Notes: a model not told the origin generated them from the sequence alone. 28,576 nt of DNA from Bacillaceae bacterium (GCA_030149685.1 JASLGI010000165.1:1-28576); one strand, 5' to 3'. Positions 1 to 6,699 are shown, counted from the first letter of the stretch. Translations and numbers: made by a program.

Positions 1-88
1 GATTACTCTTGGTGGACGTAGCACCTTTCTACTTTCGTAGAGGTTGCTGAAGCTTCAACGGGCCACTCCCTCTGCTTCTCTTGATAAG
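1..88 (-). promoter_or_regulatory. SAM-I (S-box) riboswitch, cut by left edge
   Basis: Read on the minus strand, the segment starts with CTTATCAAGAG (P1 5' strand) and carries the conserved S-box core in order: AGGGAGTGGCCC (positions 71-60), GCAACC (47-42) and AAGGTGCTA near 27-19, with a short P3 hairpin CTACGAAAGTAG between them. This is the aptamer that binds S-adenosylmethionine and promotes termination of methionine/SAM genes. The 3' strand of P1 and the expression platform lie beyond base 1, as does the controlled gene, which is therefore unknown. The aptamer call is firm; its target is not. Confidence 0.92.
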
Positions 89-108
89 TCTATTGAATTT
101 TACAGACT

Positions 109-114
109 ATTATA
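109..114 (-). promoter_or_regulatory. -10 element for the SAM riboswitch transcript
   Basis: A perfect TATAAT on the minus strand lies about 20 bases upstream of the S-box P1 strand, the right distance for a leader starting at the aptamer. No good -35 hexamer is visible at 16-18 bases, so only the -10 is called. It is divergent from the abrB promoter. Confidence 0.55.
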
Positions 115-192
115 ACATTAACAAATAGAAAGTATACTCTCCTGCTCAAAAACTTTTCCTCGAATGTTTAATCTTTTCATAGTTGGGAAAAG

Positions 193-198
193 TATAAT
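193..198 (+). promoter_or_regulatory. -10 element of abrB
   Basis: TATAAT lies 40 bases upstream of the chosen abrB start. The -35 side is poor (TTAATC at 168-173 would give a 19-base spacer), so the promoter may depend on an activator or be weak. Confidence 0.5.
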
Positions 199-237
199 TA
201 TCAGTTAGCGACTAGCTTGCGAAAGGAGATAACTATT

Positions 238-516
238 ATGCGCAGCTTAGGAATTGTTCGTAAAGTAGATCACTTAGGCCGTATCGTTATTCCGAAAGAA
301 TTACGTACAGCCCTCCACTTAACAAAAGGGGTGCCAATGGAAATTTTCGTAGAAGACGACAAAGTCATTTTACGAAAATATGAAGTCGATGAAGCGTGTG
401 TTGTCACTGGAGAAATTACTCCGGACAACTTCCAATTATCAAACGGTATGTATATTAGTCCTAGAGGAGCAGAAATTTTAAAAAATGAAATTCAAGCTCA
501 TAAAAAAGAACAATAA
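238..516 (+). CDS. abrB: AbrB/Abh-family transition-state regulator
   Basis: A 92-residue DNA-binding regulator of the AbrB/Abh family. The N-terminal swapped-hairpin SpoVT/AbrB domain is clear: GIVRKVDHLGRIVIP at residues 4-18, then LR and a KVILRKY strand. The C-terminal half carries the VTGEI motif that AbrB and Abh share and that serves multimerisation. The start is ATG 238 because AAAGGAGAT lies just upstream; an upstream in-frame start at 217 would include that ribosome site. In B. subtilis AbrB represses post-exponential genes and Abh is its paralogue; the sequence alone does not decide which this is. The gene is single, divergent from a SAM riboswitch, and ends in a terminator shared with the thioredoxin-like gene. 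Confidence 0.9.
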   Translation: MRSLGIVRKVDHLGRIVIPKELRTALHLTKGVPMEIFVEDDKVILRKYEVDEACVVTGEITPDNFQLSNGMYISPRGAEILKNEIQAHKKEQ

Positions 517-554
517 AAAAGAGGCGCCGAGCAATCGGAACGCCTCCTTTTTTA
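515..554. terminator. Bidirectional terminator between abrB and the thioredoxin-like gene
   Basis: Stem GAGGCG (521-526) pairs with CGCCTC (541-546) and is flanked by an A run on the left and a T run on the right, so it can work for both converging genes. Confidence 0.85.
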
Positions 555-878
555 TTTTGTTTTTTCCATCACTTCATCTAAAAACGCAGAAATTTCTTCT
601 TTCGTTTTACGATCTTTACTTACAAAACGAGCAACTTCTTCTCCTTTAGAAAAAGCGATAAAGCTTGGAATACCGAAAATGTTGTGCGATTGACATTGGT
701 CAATGAAATCATCTCGATTCACTTCGTAAAAATTAATTGAATCATACGTTTCTACAAGCTCTGGTAAAAATGGCTCGATAACTGTACAATCCGGACACCA
801 GCTTGCTGTGAATAAATACACTGCACGTGCATCATTTTTTGCTGCTTCAAACTGTTCAACTGTTTCAAATGCTTTCAT
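552..878 (-). CDS. Thioredoxin-like protein, YtpP type
   Basis: A 108-residue single-domain thioredoxin-fold protein. The redox site is WCPDC at residues 27-31, with the two cysteines C28 and C31 present and an acidic residue in place of the usual Gly between Pro and the second Cys. The cis-proline loop is GIPSF with P71. No signal peptide is seen, so it should be cytosolic. The size and the CPDC site resemble the B. subtilis YtpP/YdbP small thioredoxins rather than TrxA (CGPC). The likely role is disulfide reduction with a special partner or thiol protection; the partner is unknown. It is monocistronic with a strong AAAGGGGGAG ribosome site, and converges on abrB. Confidence 0.85.
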   Translation of the reverse strand: MKAFETVEQFEAAKNDARAVYLFTASWCPDCTVIEPFLPELVETYDSINFYEVNRDDFIDQCQSHNIFGIPSFIAFSKGEEVARFVSKDRKTKEEISAFLDEVMEKTK

Positions 879-905
879 AATAGCTCCCCCTTTAAACTTT
901 TTTTA

Positions 906-933
906 ATCATAGCACATTTTCTACAAGATGAAA
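906..933 (-). promoter_or_regulatory. Probable promoter of the thioredoxin-like gene
   Basis: On the minus strand TTTCAT (933-928) and TATGAT (911-906) are separated by 16 bases, 28 bases upstream of the ATG. The -35 is weak. Confidence 0.4.
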
Positions 934-940
934 GCTTCTC

Positions 941-969
941 TTGACAAATCATTAAAGTCTTGTTATGCT
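941..969 (+). promoter_or_regulatory. Sigma-A promoter of T-box leader 1
   Basis: A consensus TTGACA at 941-946 and TATGCT at 964-969 with a 17-base spacer. Transcription would start near 976, a few bases before the first T-box stem I. Confidence 0.85.
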
Positions 970-989
970 ATGGAACAAATTTTCATATA

Positions 990-1236
990 CTTTAAGACAG
1001 TGAAGAGAGAAAGAAGCAATAACAGAGAGTTTTCATTCGGTGAAAAGAAAACGAGTCTTCGATGGCCTCTTGGAGTCTAATGGACAGAACGATAGTATGT
1101 CCATTCGGAGCACACGCCGTTAATCGTGTGAATGAAGGTTTTCGAACGAAGAAAACGAATCAGGGTGGAACCGCGGAATGTTTTTCGTCCCTACATATCA
1201 ATATGTAGATAAGGATGAAGAACTTTTTTTATTTTT
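990..1236 (+). promoter_or_regulatory. T-box riboswitch 1 (glycine-type specifier), no gene directly behind it
   Basis: A complete T-box leader. Stem I has the AGAGAG bulge (1024-1029) and the distal GGTGAAA loop (1039-1045). Its base pairs GAC with GTC and AAGAG with CTCTT, leaving the specifier strand GATGGC (1061-1066); the best specifier is GGC at 1064-1066 (glycine). The T-box AGGGTGGAACCGCGG is at 1162-1176; its UGGA would pair with a tRNA ending UCCA, which fits tRNA-Gly (discriminator U). The competing terminator pairs GTTTTTCGTCC (1180-1190) and CTACATAT with ATATGTAG and GGATGAAGAAC, followed by seven T. No open frame lies between it and the second T-box, so it either regulates serA by read-through in tandem or has lost its own gene. 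Confidence 0.88.
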
Positions 1237-1247
1237 ACACAAAACAC

Positions 1248-1279
1248 GAACGATTACTTTTAATTTTGTTTAATCGTTC
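1248..1279 (+). repeat. 9-bp inverted repeat between the two T-boxes
   Basis: GAACGATTA (1248-1256) and TAATCGTTC (1271-1279) form a perfect inverted repeat with a 14-base loop just after the first T-box terminator. It could be an extra terminator or a relic; no function is clear. Confidence 0.45.
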
Positions 1280-1350
1280 AGTTTTAAGGTGTTTATTTTT
1301 ATTTTTTATCTTTAGAATTGTTTCATTTCTTTGAAATCCGAATAATTCTA

Positions 1351-1378
1351 TTGACTTTTTTATAGAACGTGATATTCT
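1351..1378 (+). promoter_or_regulatory. Sigma-A promoter of T-box leader 2 / serA
   Basis: TTGACT at 1351-1356 and TATTCT at 1373-1378 with a 16-base spacer. A start near 1385 precedes the second stem I, so the second T-box can be transcribed independently of the first. Confidence 0.7.
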
Positions 1379-1404
1379 TTAATTAACGAGAATTATCGAG
1401 TAAA

Positions 1405-1676
1405 GATGTTGACGAAGACAATACTTTCCAAAAGATTTTCCACAGAGAGCTAATAACTGGTGAAAGTTAGCGTAAATCTTGTAAAGTTGGCACTTCAGAG
1501 TCGATCTACCGAAAATAGTAGGTAGTTCCGGACTGTGCACGTTACGCACACAAATGAAGGTTTTCGAGACACGAAAACAATTAAGGGTGGTACCGCGTAA
1601 ATCTAGCTTTTCGCCCCTTACACTGCAAGATAGGAATGTCTACAGATTGGTGAGGGTGATGAAAAGCTTTTTTTAT
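1405..1676 (+). promoter_or_regulatory. T-box riboswitch 2, leader of serA (glycine-type specifier)
   Basis: A second complete T-box. Stem I pairs GAC-GAAG (1411-1417) with CTTC-AGA-GTC, and ACTTT plus AGATTT with AAATCTT plus AAAGT, leaving the specifier strand TGGCA; the triplet GGC at 1489-1491 followed by A matches the layout of glycine T-boxes such as glyQS. The AGAGAG bulge (1444-1449) and GGTGAAA loop (1459-1465) are present. The T-box AGGGTGGTACCGCG is at 1584-1597; its UGGU would pair with ACCA (or GCCA by wobble), not with the UCCA end expected of tRNA-Gly. The terminator pairs AGCTTTTC (1605-1612) with GAAAAGCT (1661-1668) and ends in seven T. It sits 60 bases upstream of the serA start. 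Confidence 0.9.
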
Positions 1677-1738
1677 CTAATTAAATTCATCCCCTAATGC
1701 CAAAGGATTTTACACAAATTTAAAGGAGAGATTGGACT

Positions 1739-3334
1739 ATGGCTTTCAAAGTTGTCATTAGTGACCCATTAAGTGAAGAAGGAATTTACCCACTTCGAGA
1801 AGAAAAAGAAATTGATATTGAGATTGTATTTGCAACAGAAATGACAGAAGAACAATTACTTGAAGAATTAAAAGACGCAAACGCATTACTCGTTCGTAGT
1901 CAAACGACAGTAACACGCGAAATGATTGAACAGTCGCCAGAACTTAAAATCATCGGACGTGCAGGTGTCGGTGTCGATAATATCGATTTAGACGCAGCGA
2001 CAGAAAACGGAATTATCGTCGTAAATGCTCCTTCAGGTAATACAAACTCTGCAGCAGAGCACTCAATGGCAATGCTTTTATCACTTGCACGCAATATTCC
2101 ACAAGCATTCCACGCATTAAAAAATAAAGTATGGGACCGCAAAACATATATCGGTGTTGAAGTGAAAAATAAAACACTCGGTGTCGTCGGACTCGGACGT
2201 ATCGGTGCTGAAGTTGCTCACCGTGCAAAAGGTCAACGTATGAACGTCATCGCTTACGACCCATTCTTAACAGAAGAAAATGCAAAGAAAATGGGCATTC
2301 AAGCGGGAACTTTTGAAGAAGTGATCCAAGCGGCAGATTTCATTACAATTCATACGCCACTTCTCGACTCAACGCGTCATTTATTAAATGCTGAAGCGTT
2401 TGAACAAATGAAAGACGGCGTTCGTGTTGTTAACTGTGCGCGCGGTGGTATTATCGATGAAGATGCACTTTACGATGCGATTCAAAGCGGCAAAGTTGCA
2501 GGAGCTGCACTCGACGTATTTGAGGAAGAGCCATTCGTCGATCATAAATTATTAACACTTCCACAAGTTATTGCAACACCTCACTTAGGTGCAAGTACGG
2601 TAGAAGCACAAGAAAGTGTTGCCATCGATGTAAGTAATGATGTCATCCAGTTCGCAAAAGAAGGTACAGTTCAAAACCCAGTGAACTTACCATCATTCCC
2701 GAAAGAGTTACTTGCAAAAGTAGCACCTTACTTCGAATTAACAGAAAAACTCGGTGCTTTTTTATCAAACTTAGCAGACGGCGTATTAAAAGAAATCAAT
2801 ATCCAATATGCAGGTGCACTTGCTGAGGTAGACGTTCGCCCATTAACACGTAACACAGTAAAAGGTCTTTTAACGAAAAACTTAGGAAATCATGTGAACG
2901 ATGTTAACGCGAAATTCCTCGCAGACCGTGTCGGTATTAAAATTAACGAACATAAGTCAGCATCTGAAGCAAAAGGTTTCTTAAACCTCGTAACAGTAGA
3001 AGTCGTTACAGACCAAGAACGCCGCAGCGTTGCAGGTACAATGTTAAACGGTCTCGGTTCACGTGTTGTAAAAGTGGATGACTATGCAGTCGACGTCGTT
3101 CCTGAAGGTCACTTACTCTTCATTCACCACCGTGATAAACCAGGTGCAATCGGTCGTGTAGGTACACAACTTGCAGCACGCGACATTAACATCGGTACGA
3201 TGCAAGTAGGTCGTTCAGAAGAAGGCGGAGACGCAATTATGATGCTTTCTGTCGACGAACACGTTAAAGCAGAAGAAGTCGAACAACTGAAAAAAATGGC
3301 GAACATTCACGACGTCAAAGCAATCGACTTATAA
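1739..3334 (+). CDS. serA: D-3-phosphoglycerate dehydrogenase, long form with ACT domain
   Basis: Oxidises 3-phosphoglycerate to 3-phosphohydroxypyruvate with NAD+, the first step of serine (and so glycine and C1) synthesis. The 531 residues match the usual Bacillus long form. The NAD fold has GLGRIG at 151-156; the catalytic R235 (in CARGG), E264 (in FEEEP) and H282 (in PHLGAST) are all present. An allosteric substrate-binding domain follows at about 320-455 and an ACT domain, the usual serine sensor, at 459-531 (HHRDKPGAIG onward). AAAGGAGAG precedes ATG 1739. It is a single gene behind two T-box leaders, so expression should rise when a particular tRNA is uncharged, in addition to feedback through ACT. 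Confidence 0.97.
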   Translation: MAFKVVISDPLSEEGIYPLREEKEIDIEIVFATEMTEEQLLEELKDANALLVRSQTTVTREMIEQSPELKIIGRAGVGVDNIDLDAATENGIIVVNAPSGNTNSAAEHSMAMLLSLARNIPQAFHALKNKVWDRKTYIGVEVKNKTLGVVGLGRIGAEVAHRAKGQRMNVIAYDPFLTEENAKKMGIQAGTFEEVIQAADFITIHTPLLDSTRHLLNAEAFEQMKDGVRVVNCARGGIIDEDALYDAIQSGKVAGAALDVFEEEPFVDHKLLTLPQVIATPHLGASTVEAQESVAIDVSNDVIQFAKEGTVQNPVNLPSFPKELLAKVAPYFELTEKLGAFLSNLADGVLKEINIQYAGALAEVDVRPLTRNTVKGLLTKNLGNHVNDVNAKFLADRVGIKINEHKSASEAKGFLNLVTVEVVTDQERRSVAGTMLNGLGSRVVKVDDYAVDVVPEGHLLFIHHRDKPGAIGRVGTQLAARDINIGTMQVGRSEEGGDAIMMLSVDEHVKAEEVEQLKKMANIHDVKAIDL

Positions 3335-3340
3335 GTCAAA

Positions 3341-3381
3341 AAAACCCTTCGCTCGCTTATGACGAGTCGAAGGGTTTTCTT
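3341..3381. terminator. Bidirectional terminator between serA and the amphi-Trp gene
   Basis: AAAACCCTTCG (3341-3351) pairs with CGAAGGGTTTT (3367-3377), with an inner CTCG/CGAG pair; A run on the left, T-rich on the right, between convergent genes. Confidence 0.88.
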
Positions 3382-3386
3382 TTATC

Positions 3387-3680
3387 TTATTTAATTTGGA
3401 GTGGACCTTGATCATACGAAGCATCATTTTCGTTCCACTCAAGCTCGATTTCAAATTCAAACTTTCCACCGCGTTGTTCTAATGATAATTCAAGTTCTAC
3501 ACGATCTGTCGGAGTAATCGTTACTTCTTGATCTCCTTGCTGGATCGTAATCGAACCATCTTCTTTTAACTTTTGAGCGATTTGCGCTAAATACGCAGCA
3601 GCATAATCTAAAGACATTTTTTCTTCATAATCAAGTAAAATTTTCTTTGGTGGTCGTTGTTTTTTTGGTCGTTTAGTCAT
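3387..3680 (-). CDS. Small amphi-Trp domain protein
   Basis: A 97-residue acidic protein. Its basic N-terminus (TKRPKKQRPPKK) is followed by a body with ITIQQGDQEVTI and a C-terminal stretch of alternating hydrophobic and acidic residues, FEFEIELEWNE, typical of the amphi-Trp domain family found in bacteria and archaea. The biochemical role of that family is not established. The start is ATG 3680 because GAGGAG sits 9 bases upstream; an in-frame GTG at 3689 would touch the ribosome site. The gene is monocistronic, convergent to serA, and its promoter is covered by a perfect palindrome (see the separate entry), implying control by a dimeric repressor. Confidence 0.75.
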   Translation of the reverse strand: MTKRPKKQRPPKKILLDYEEKMSLDYAAAYLAQIAQKLKEDGSITIQQGDQEVTITPTDRVELELSLEQRGGKFEFEIELEWNENDASYDQGPLQIK

Positions 3681-3694
3681 GGAAATCACTCCTC

Positions 3695-3723
3695 TATATA
3701 GTATACATCGATTATACTATATA
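3695..3723. promoter_or_regulatory. 11-bp perfect palindrome, probable operator over the amphi-Trp promoter
   Basis: TATATAGTATA (3695-3705) and TATACTATATA (3713-3723) form a perfect inverted repeat with a 7-base centre CATCGAT. It spans the -10 (3711-3716) and the likely transcription start of the minus-strand gene. The geometry, about 18 bases centre to centre, suits a dimeric winged-helix repressor of the GntR or MarR type; no such regulator lies next door. Confidence 0.7.
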
Positions 3724-3739
3724 AGGAAAAAACTGTCTA
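3711..3739 (-). promoter_or_regulatory. Sigma-A promoter of the amphi-Trp gene
   Basis: Minus-strand TAGACA (3739-3734) and a perfect TATAAT (3716-3711) with a 17-base spacer, about 31 bases upstream of the start codon. The -10 lies inside the palindrome. Confidence 0.8.
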
Positions 3740-3797
3740 CTTCTTACGACTTACTGAATACATTGGAACAGATTATACTAGGAAGGTAGTGAGGTAA

Positions 3798-3932
3798 TTG
3801 GAGCGAGTACCTAAACTAATTAAATTTCCTGTTGATTGAGTAGTACGAATCGAGGAATATAGGAAACACCATCAGATCCGAACTTTTTCAGGAACTGTTT
3901 ACGAATTGATACGGAAAGGGCTAGAAAAGTAA
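3798..3932 (+). pseudogene. Broken ribbon-helix-helix small ORF
   Basis: A 44-codon frame starting at TTG 3798 after GTGAGGT and ending at TAA 3930, interrupted by one in-frame TGA at 3837. The translation reads ERVPKLIKFPVD, stop, VVRIEEYRKHHQIRTFSGTV, then YELIRKGLEK. The pattern of a short strand followed by two helices with TFSGTVYELIRKGLE resembles the ribbon-helix-helix fold of small DNA-binding proteins. It is in the same frame as, and directly upstream of, the TnpB remnant, so both probably belonged to one mobile element. Called by eye from a short stretch; the fold assignment is tentative. Confidence 0.5.
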
Positions 3933-3962
3933 GGTGGCTGTTCAAAAGTATATTCAAACACA

Positions 3963-4172
3963 AGGGAGTTAGGGCTTACACCCCCTAACCTAAAGGCATA
4001 AGGGTTTTACGCCCATCCCAATAAAAAGAAAAACGTCAACGCTTTCACCTTACGTGAGTAGGAAGGTCCGACATGTCCTTCTCACGACCGAGATGTTTAC
4101 GCGAATATACATCTTAAAATTGAAGCATGAAGACTTCAAACTATAGGACTACAAAGATTGCCTAATCAATGA
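3963..4172 (+). pseudogene. Degenerate C-terminal remnant of a TnpB/OrfB transposon nuclease (IS200/IS605 group)
   Basis: One frame from 3963 to the TGA at 4170 keeps the C-terminus of TnpB. It reads LREXEGPTCPSHDRDVYANI then HLKIEAXRLQTIGLQRLPNQ, where X marks stops. This lines up with the family pattern of a zinc ribbon (W-x-C-P-x-C), the RuvC-III motif HDRDxNAxxNI and the closing RLxTxG-T-G-L segment. In-frame stops are at 3999, 4059 (probably a former Trp) and 4128 (probably a former Leu or Arg codon). The rest of TnpB is missing: only 30 bases separate it from the upstream small frame, so the body was deleted. Not functional. Confidence 0.72.
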
Positions 4173-4182
4173 TCGTTAGATG

Positions 4183-4216
4183 GAACGCTATACTTAGAAA
4201 ATCAACTACAGCGTTC
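4183..4216 (+). repeat. Hairpin just after the TnpB remnant, possible old element end
   Basis: GAACGCT (4183-4189) and AGCGTTC (4210-4216) form a 7-bp inverted repeat eleven bases after the TnpB stop, where IS605-type elements carry their right-end structure. Weak evidence; the end cannot be proved from one copy. Confidence 0.3.
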
Positions 4217-4244
4217 GTCCTAGTAATCGTTCAATATTTTTCAT

Positions 4245-4273
4245 TTGTAGAATTTAAACATTTACAGTATCGT
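4245..4273 (+). promoter_or_regulatory. Possible promoter of map
   Basis: TTGTAG (4245-4250) and TATCGT (4268-4273) with a 17-base spacer, 40 bases before the ATG. The -10 is poor. Confidence 0.35.
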
Positions 4274-4276
4274 TAG

Positions 4277-5065
<789 letters not shown>

Positions 5066-5070
5066 TCAAT

Positions 5071-5112
5071 ACGTAGTAACTTCTTCGTTGGAGAAGGAGT
5101 TACTACGTGTTT
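5071..5112 (+). terminator. Hairpin terminator after map
   Basis: ACGTAGTAAC (5071-5080) pairs with GTTACTACGT (5099-5108) and an inner CTTC/GAAG pair extends it. The following T tract is broken (GTTTCGTTGTT), so termination may be imperfect. Confidence 0.65.
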
Positions 5113-5194
5113 CGTTGTTACATAATATATAAGTCATAGCTAATGACTCAACAATGACTGTCATTTTTTCCATCATTTTTCCTTCTACTTCATT

Positions 5195-5222
5195 TTTCCA
5201 ACGACTTACGGTAAACTATGAC
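5195..5222 (+). promoter_or_regulatory. Possible promoter of the small coiled-coil gene
   Basis: TTTCCA (5195-5200) and TATGAC (5217-5222), 16-base spacer, 26 bases before the ATG. Both hexamers deviate, so this is tentative. Confidence 0.3.
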
Positions 5223-5248
5223 TACCATACATAGTAAGGAGATTGAAA

Positions 5249-5431
5249 ATGAACAAAAGCGAAATTGAACGAGAAATGCAAGAAGTAAAATACGACTACA
5301 TGAACTTGCAACACGACATGGAAAAGCTCGAAGTAACGGGTCATGCAAAACAAGTTGAAGAAGCTGAAGCACGCCTCGGTCGTATGGAAAAACGTTTAAG
5401 CGAATTACGTCAATTATTAAAAAATGCTTAA
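5249..5431 (+). CDS. Small coiled-coil protein, SE1832-like family
   Basis: A 60-residue highly charged protein (NKSEIEREMQEVKYDYMNLQ onward) with heptad spacing of Leu, Met and Val throughout, ending in SELRQLLKNA; predicted to be one long helical hairpin or coiled coil. It resembles short uncharacterised Bacillales proteins named SE1832-like; no function is known. ATG 5249 is preceded by TAAGGAGA at the right spacing; the in-frame TTG at 5243 would overlap that site. Codon use is like the neighbours and it has its own terminator, both arguing that it is real. Confidence 0.75.
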   Translation: MNKSEIEREMQEVKYDYMNLQHDMEKLEVTGHAKQVEEAEARLGRMEKRLSELRQLLKNA

Positions 5432-5432
5432 T

Positions 5433-5485
5433 TAAAAAAGCTTGAGTGGACAAGAATAAATCTTGTACGCTCAAGCTCTTTTTTA
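5433..5485. terminator. Bidirectional terminator
   Basis: GCTTGAG (5440-5446) pairs with CTCAAGC (5470-5476), extended by ACAAGA/TCTTGT inside, with A run left and T run right; shared by the converging coiled-coil and helicase genes. Confidence 0.88.
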
Positions 5486-6646
5486 TTAACGACGTTTACG
5501 ACGTGGACCTTTTCGTGCGCGACGTTTTTTTTGCTCCTCTTTTCTTGCTTCACGAAGCTCTCCATTTTTCCACTCTTTATGCACTAATGGATGTGGCTTT
5601 ACTAATTTTTGCACGTCTTTTTTCTGGCGATACGTCACAAAGCTCAACACTTCACCATCTGCCCCATTTCGACCTGTACGGCCTGAACGGTGAATAAACT
5701 GTTCTTTTGTCGGTGGTAAATCGAAATGAATGACATGTGTTACCCCTTCAATATCGAGGCCACGTGCTGCAACATCTGTTGCGAGTAAAATGGATAACTT
5801 TCCTTGTCGAAACTCTCGCAACGTACGCTCACGTTCTTCTTTTTTCAAATCACTATGAAGAAGGCCAATTTTCGTATTCGTCTGTTCCAGTTTCCACTCT
5901 TGATACGTCATTTGACCGAGTGCATTCATAAATGCGATCCCTCGCATGCCTTCTACAGCAGCAAGCCCCCGTAAAGTTGGCATTTTATCACGATCTTCTA
6001 CAGCGATATACGAATAAACGACGTCGCCTTTTTTCGGCAAATCTTCCGCCTTTACTTCTAATTTAGCCGGTTCGTGAATGAAGCGCTCAAATTGTTCCTC
6101 AATATTTTCAGGTAATGTAGCAGAAACCGCAACGAATTGCGCATGTTTTGACATACGTGAAGTTAAATCTTGTAAGAAACGCTTTTTCTCAAACGTTAAA
6201 AACTGATCCGCCTCATCGATAATTAAATGTTCGATAAGGTGCATTTTTAACTTTTTATTTTTTACATGTTCTTGAATACGTCCCGGTGTCCCTACGACGA
6301 TATTCGGCTTTTTCTTTAACTGTTCCTCTTGACGCTTCGGATTCGCTCCACCGATCAATTGTGTCACTGTTACTGGTGTTCCTTCAACCCATTCACGAAT
6401 GACTTCGACAATTTGCATCGATAATTCTTGTGACGGCGTCACGATGACTGCAAATGTTTCTTTTTTCTCTTCGCGTAATGCTTTATCAATTAACGGTAAA
6501 GCGAACGCTAACGTTTTCCCGCTTCCTGTTGGGGAAATCGCTAAAATATCGCGCTCTTCTTTCATTAGTGGAAACATTTGCTCTTGAATGGGAAGCAGTT
6601 GTTCAAACGCCCATTTTTGTTGTAATAATTCATGCATATTATTCAT
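5486..6646 (-). CDS. DEAD-box RNA helicase, YfmL-like
   Basis: ATP-dependent RNA helicase of 386 residues, likely acting in ribosome assembly or cold adaptation as its B. subtilis relative YfmL does. Motifs in order: Q-motif region PIQEQ (19-23), Walker A SPTGSGKT (38-45), TPSQEL (70-75), GG and TPGR (120-123), DEAD (144-147), SAT (175-177), then ATDVAARGLD and HRSGRTGR in the second RecA domain. The C-terminus is a short basic tail rich in Lys and Arg, suited to RNA binding. The start is ATG 6646 (MNNMHELL); no start codon lies at normal distance from the strong AAAGGAGG at 6690-6683 in this frame, and the intervening 36 bases contain a perfect hairpin (separate entry). Confidence 0.93.
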   Translation of the reverse strand: MNNMHELLQQKWAFEQLLPIQEQMFPLMKEERDILAISPTGSGKTLAFALPLIDKALREEKKETFAVIVTPSQELSMQIVEVIREWVEGTPVTVTQLIGGANPKRQEEQLKKKPNIVVGTPGRIQEHVKNKKLKMHLIEHLIIDEADQFLTFEKKRFLQDLTSRMSKHAQFVAVSATLPENIEEQFERFIHEPAKLEVKAEDLPKKGDVVYSYIAVEDRDKMPTLRGLAAVEGMRGIAFMNALGQMTYQEWKLEQTNTKIGLLHSDLKKEERERTLREFRQGKLSILLATDVAARGLDIEGVTHVIHFDLPPTKEQFIHRSGRTGRNGADGEVLSFVTYRQKKDVQKLVKPHPLVHKEWKNGELREARKEEQKKRRARKGPRRKRR

Positions 6647-6690
6647 ATTGTACGAAAAATGCTTTTCACATTTTTCGTGTTTCCTCCTTT
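6644..6690 (-). promoter_or_regulatory. Ribosome site split from its start codon by a perfect hairpin
   Basis: On the minus strand AAAGGAGG (6690-6683) is followed by 4 bases, then ACGAAAAATG (6678-6669), a 7-base loop (6668-6662) and CATTTTTCGT (6661-6652), then 5 bases and ATG 6646. The stem is 10 bp without mismatch. Folded, the ribosome site and ATG would be 9 bases apart, the usual optimum; unfolded they are 36 apart. The stem also contains an ATG followed at once by TGA. Confidence 0.65.
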
Positions 6691-6699
6691 CAATGATGG

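Noticed and set aside
1237..1404. A small gene between the two T-boxes
   Set aside because: AT-rich, no ribosome site followed by a usable frame; only a 9-bp inverted repeat and a promoter are seen.
5127..5180. Short palindromes (GTCAT...ATGAC, AATGAC...GTCATT) before the coiled-coil gene, considered as a terminator or operator
   Set aside because: Stems of 5-6 bp only in an AT-rich spacer; not strong enough to call.
6669..6674. ATG-TGA start-stop pair as a real mini-gene
   Set aside because: No peptide can be made; it is kept only as a possible competing initiation site within the hairpin finding.
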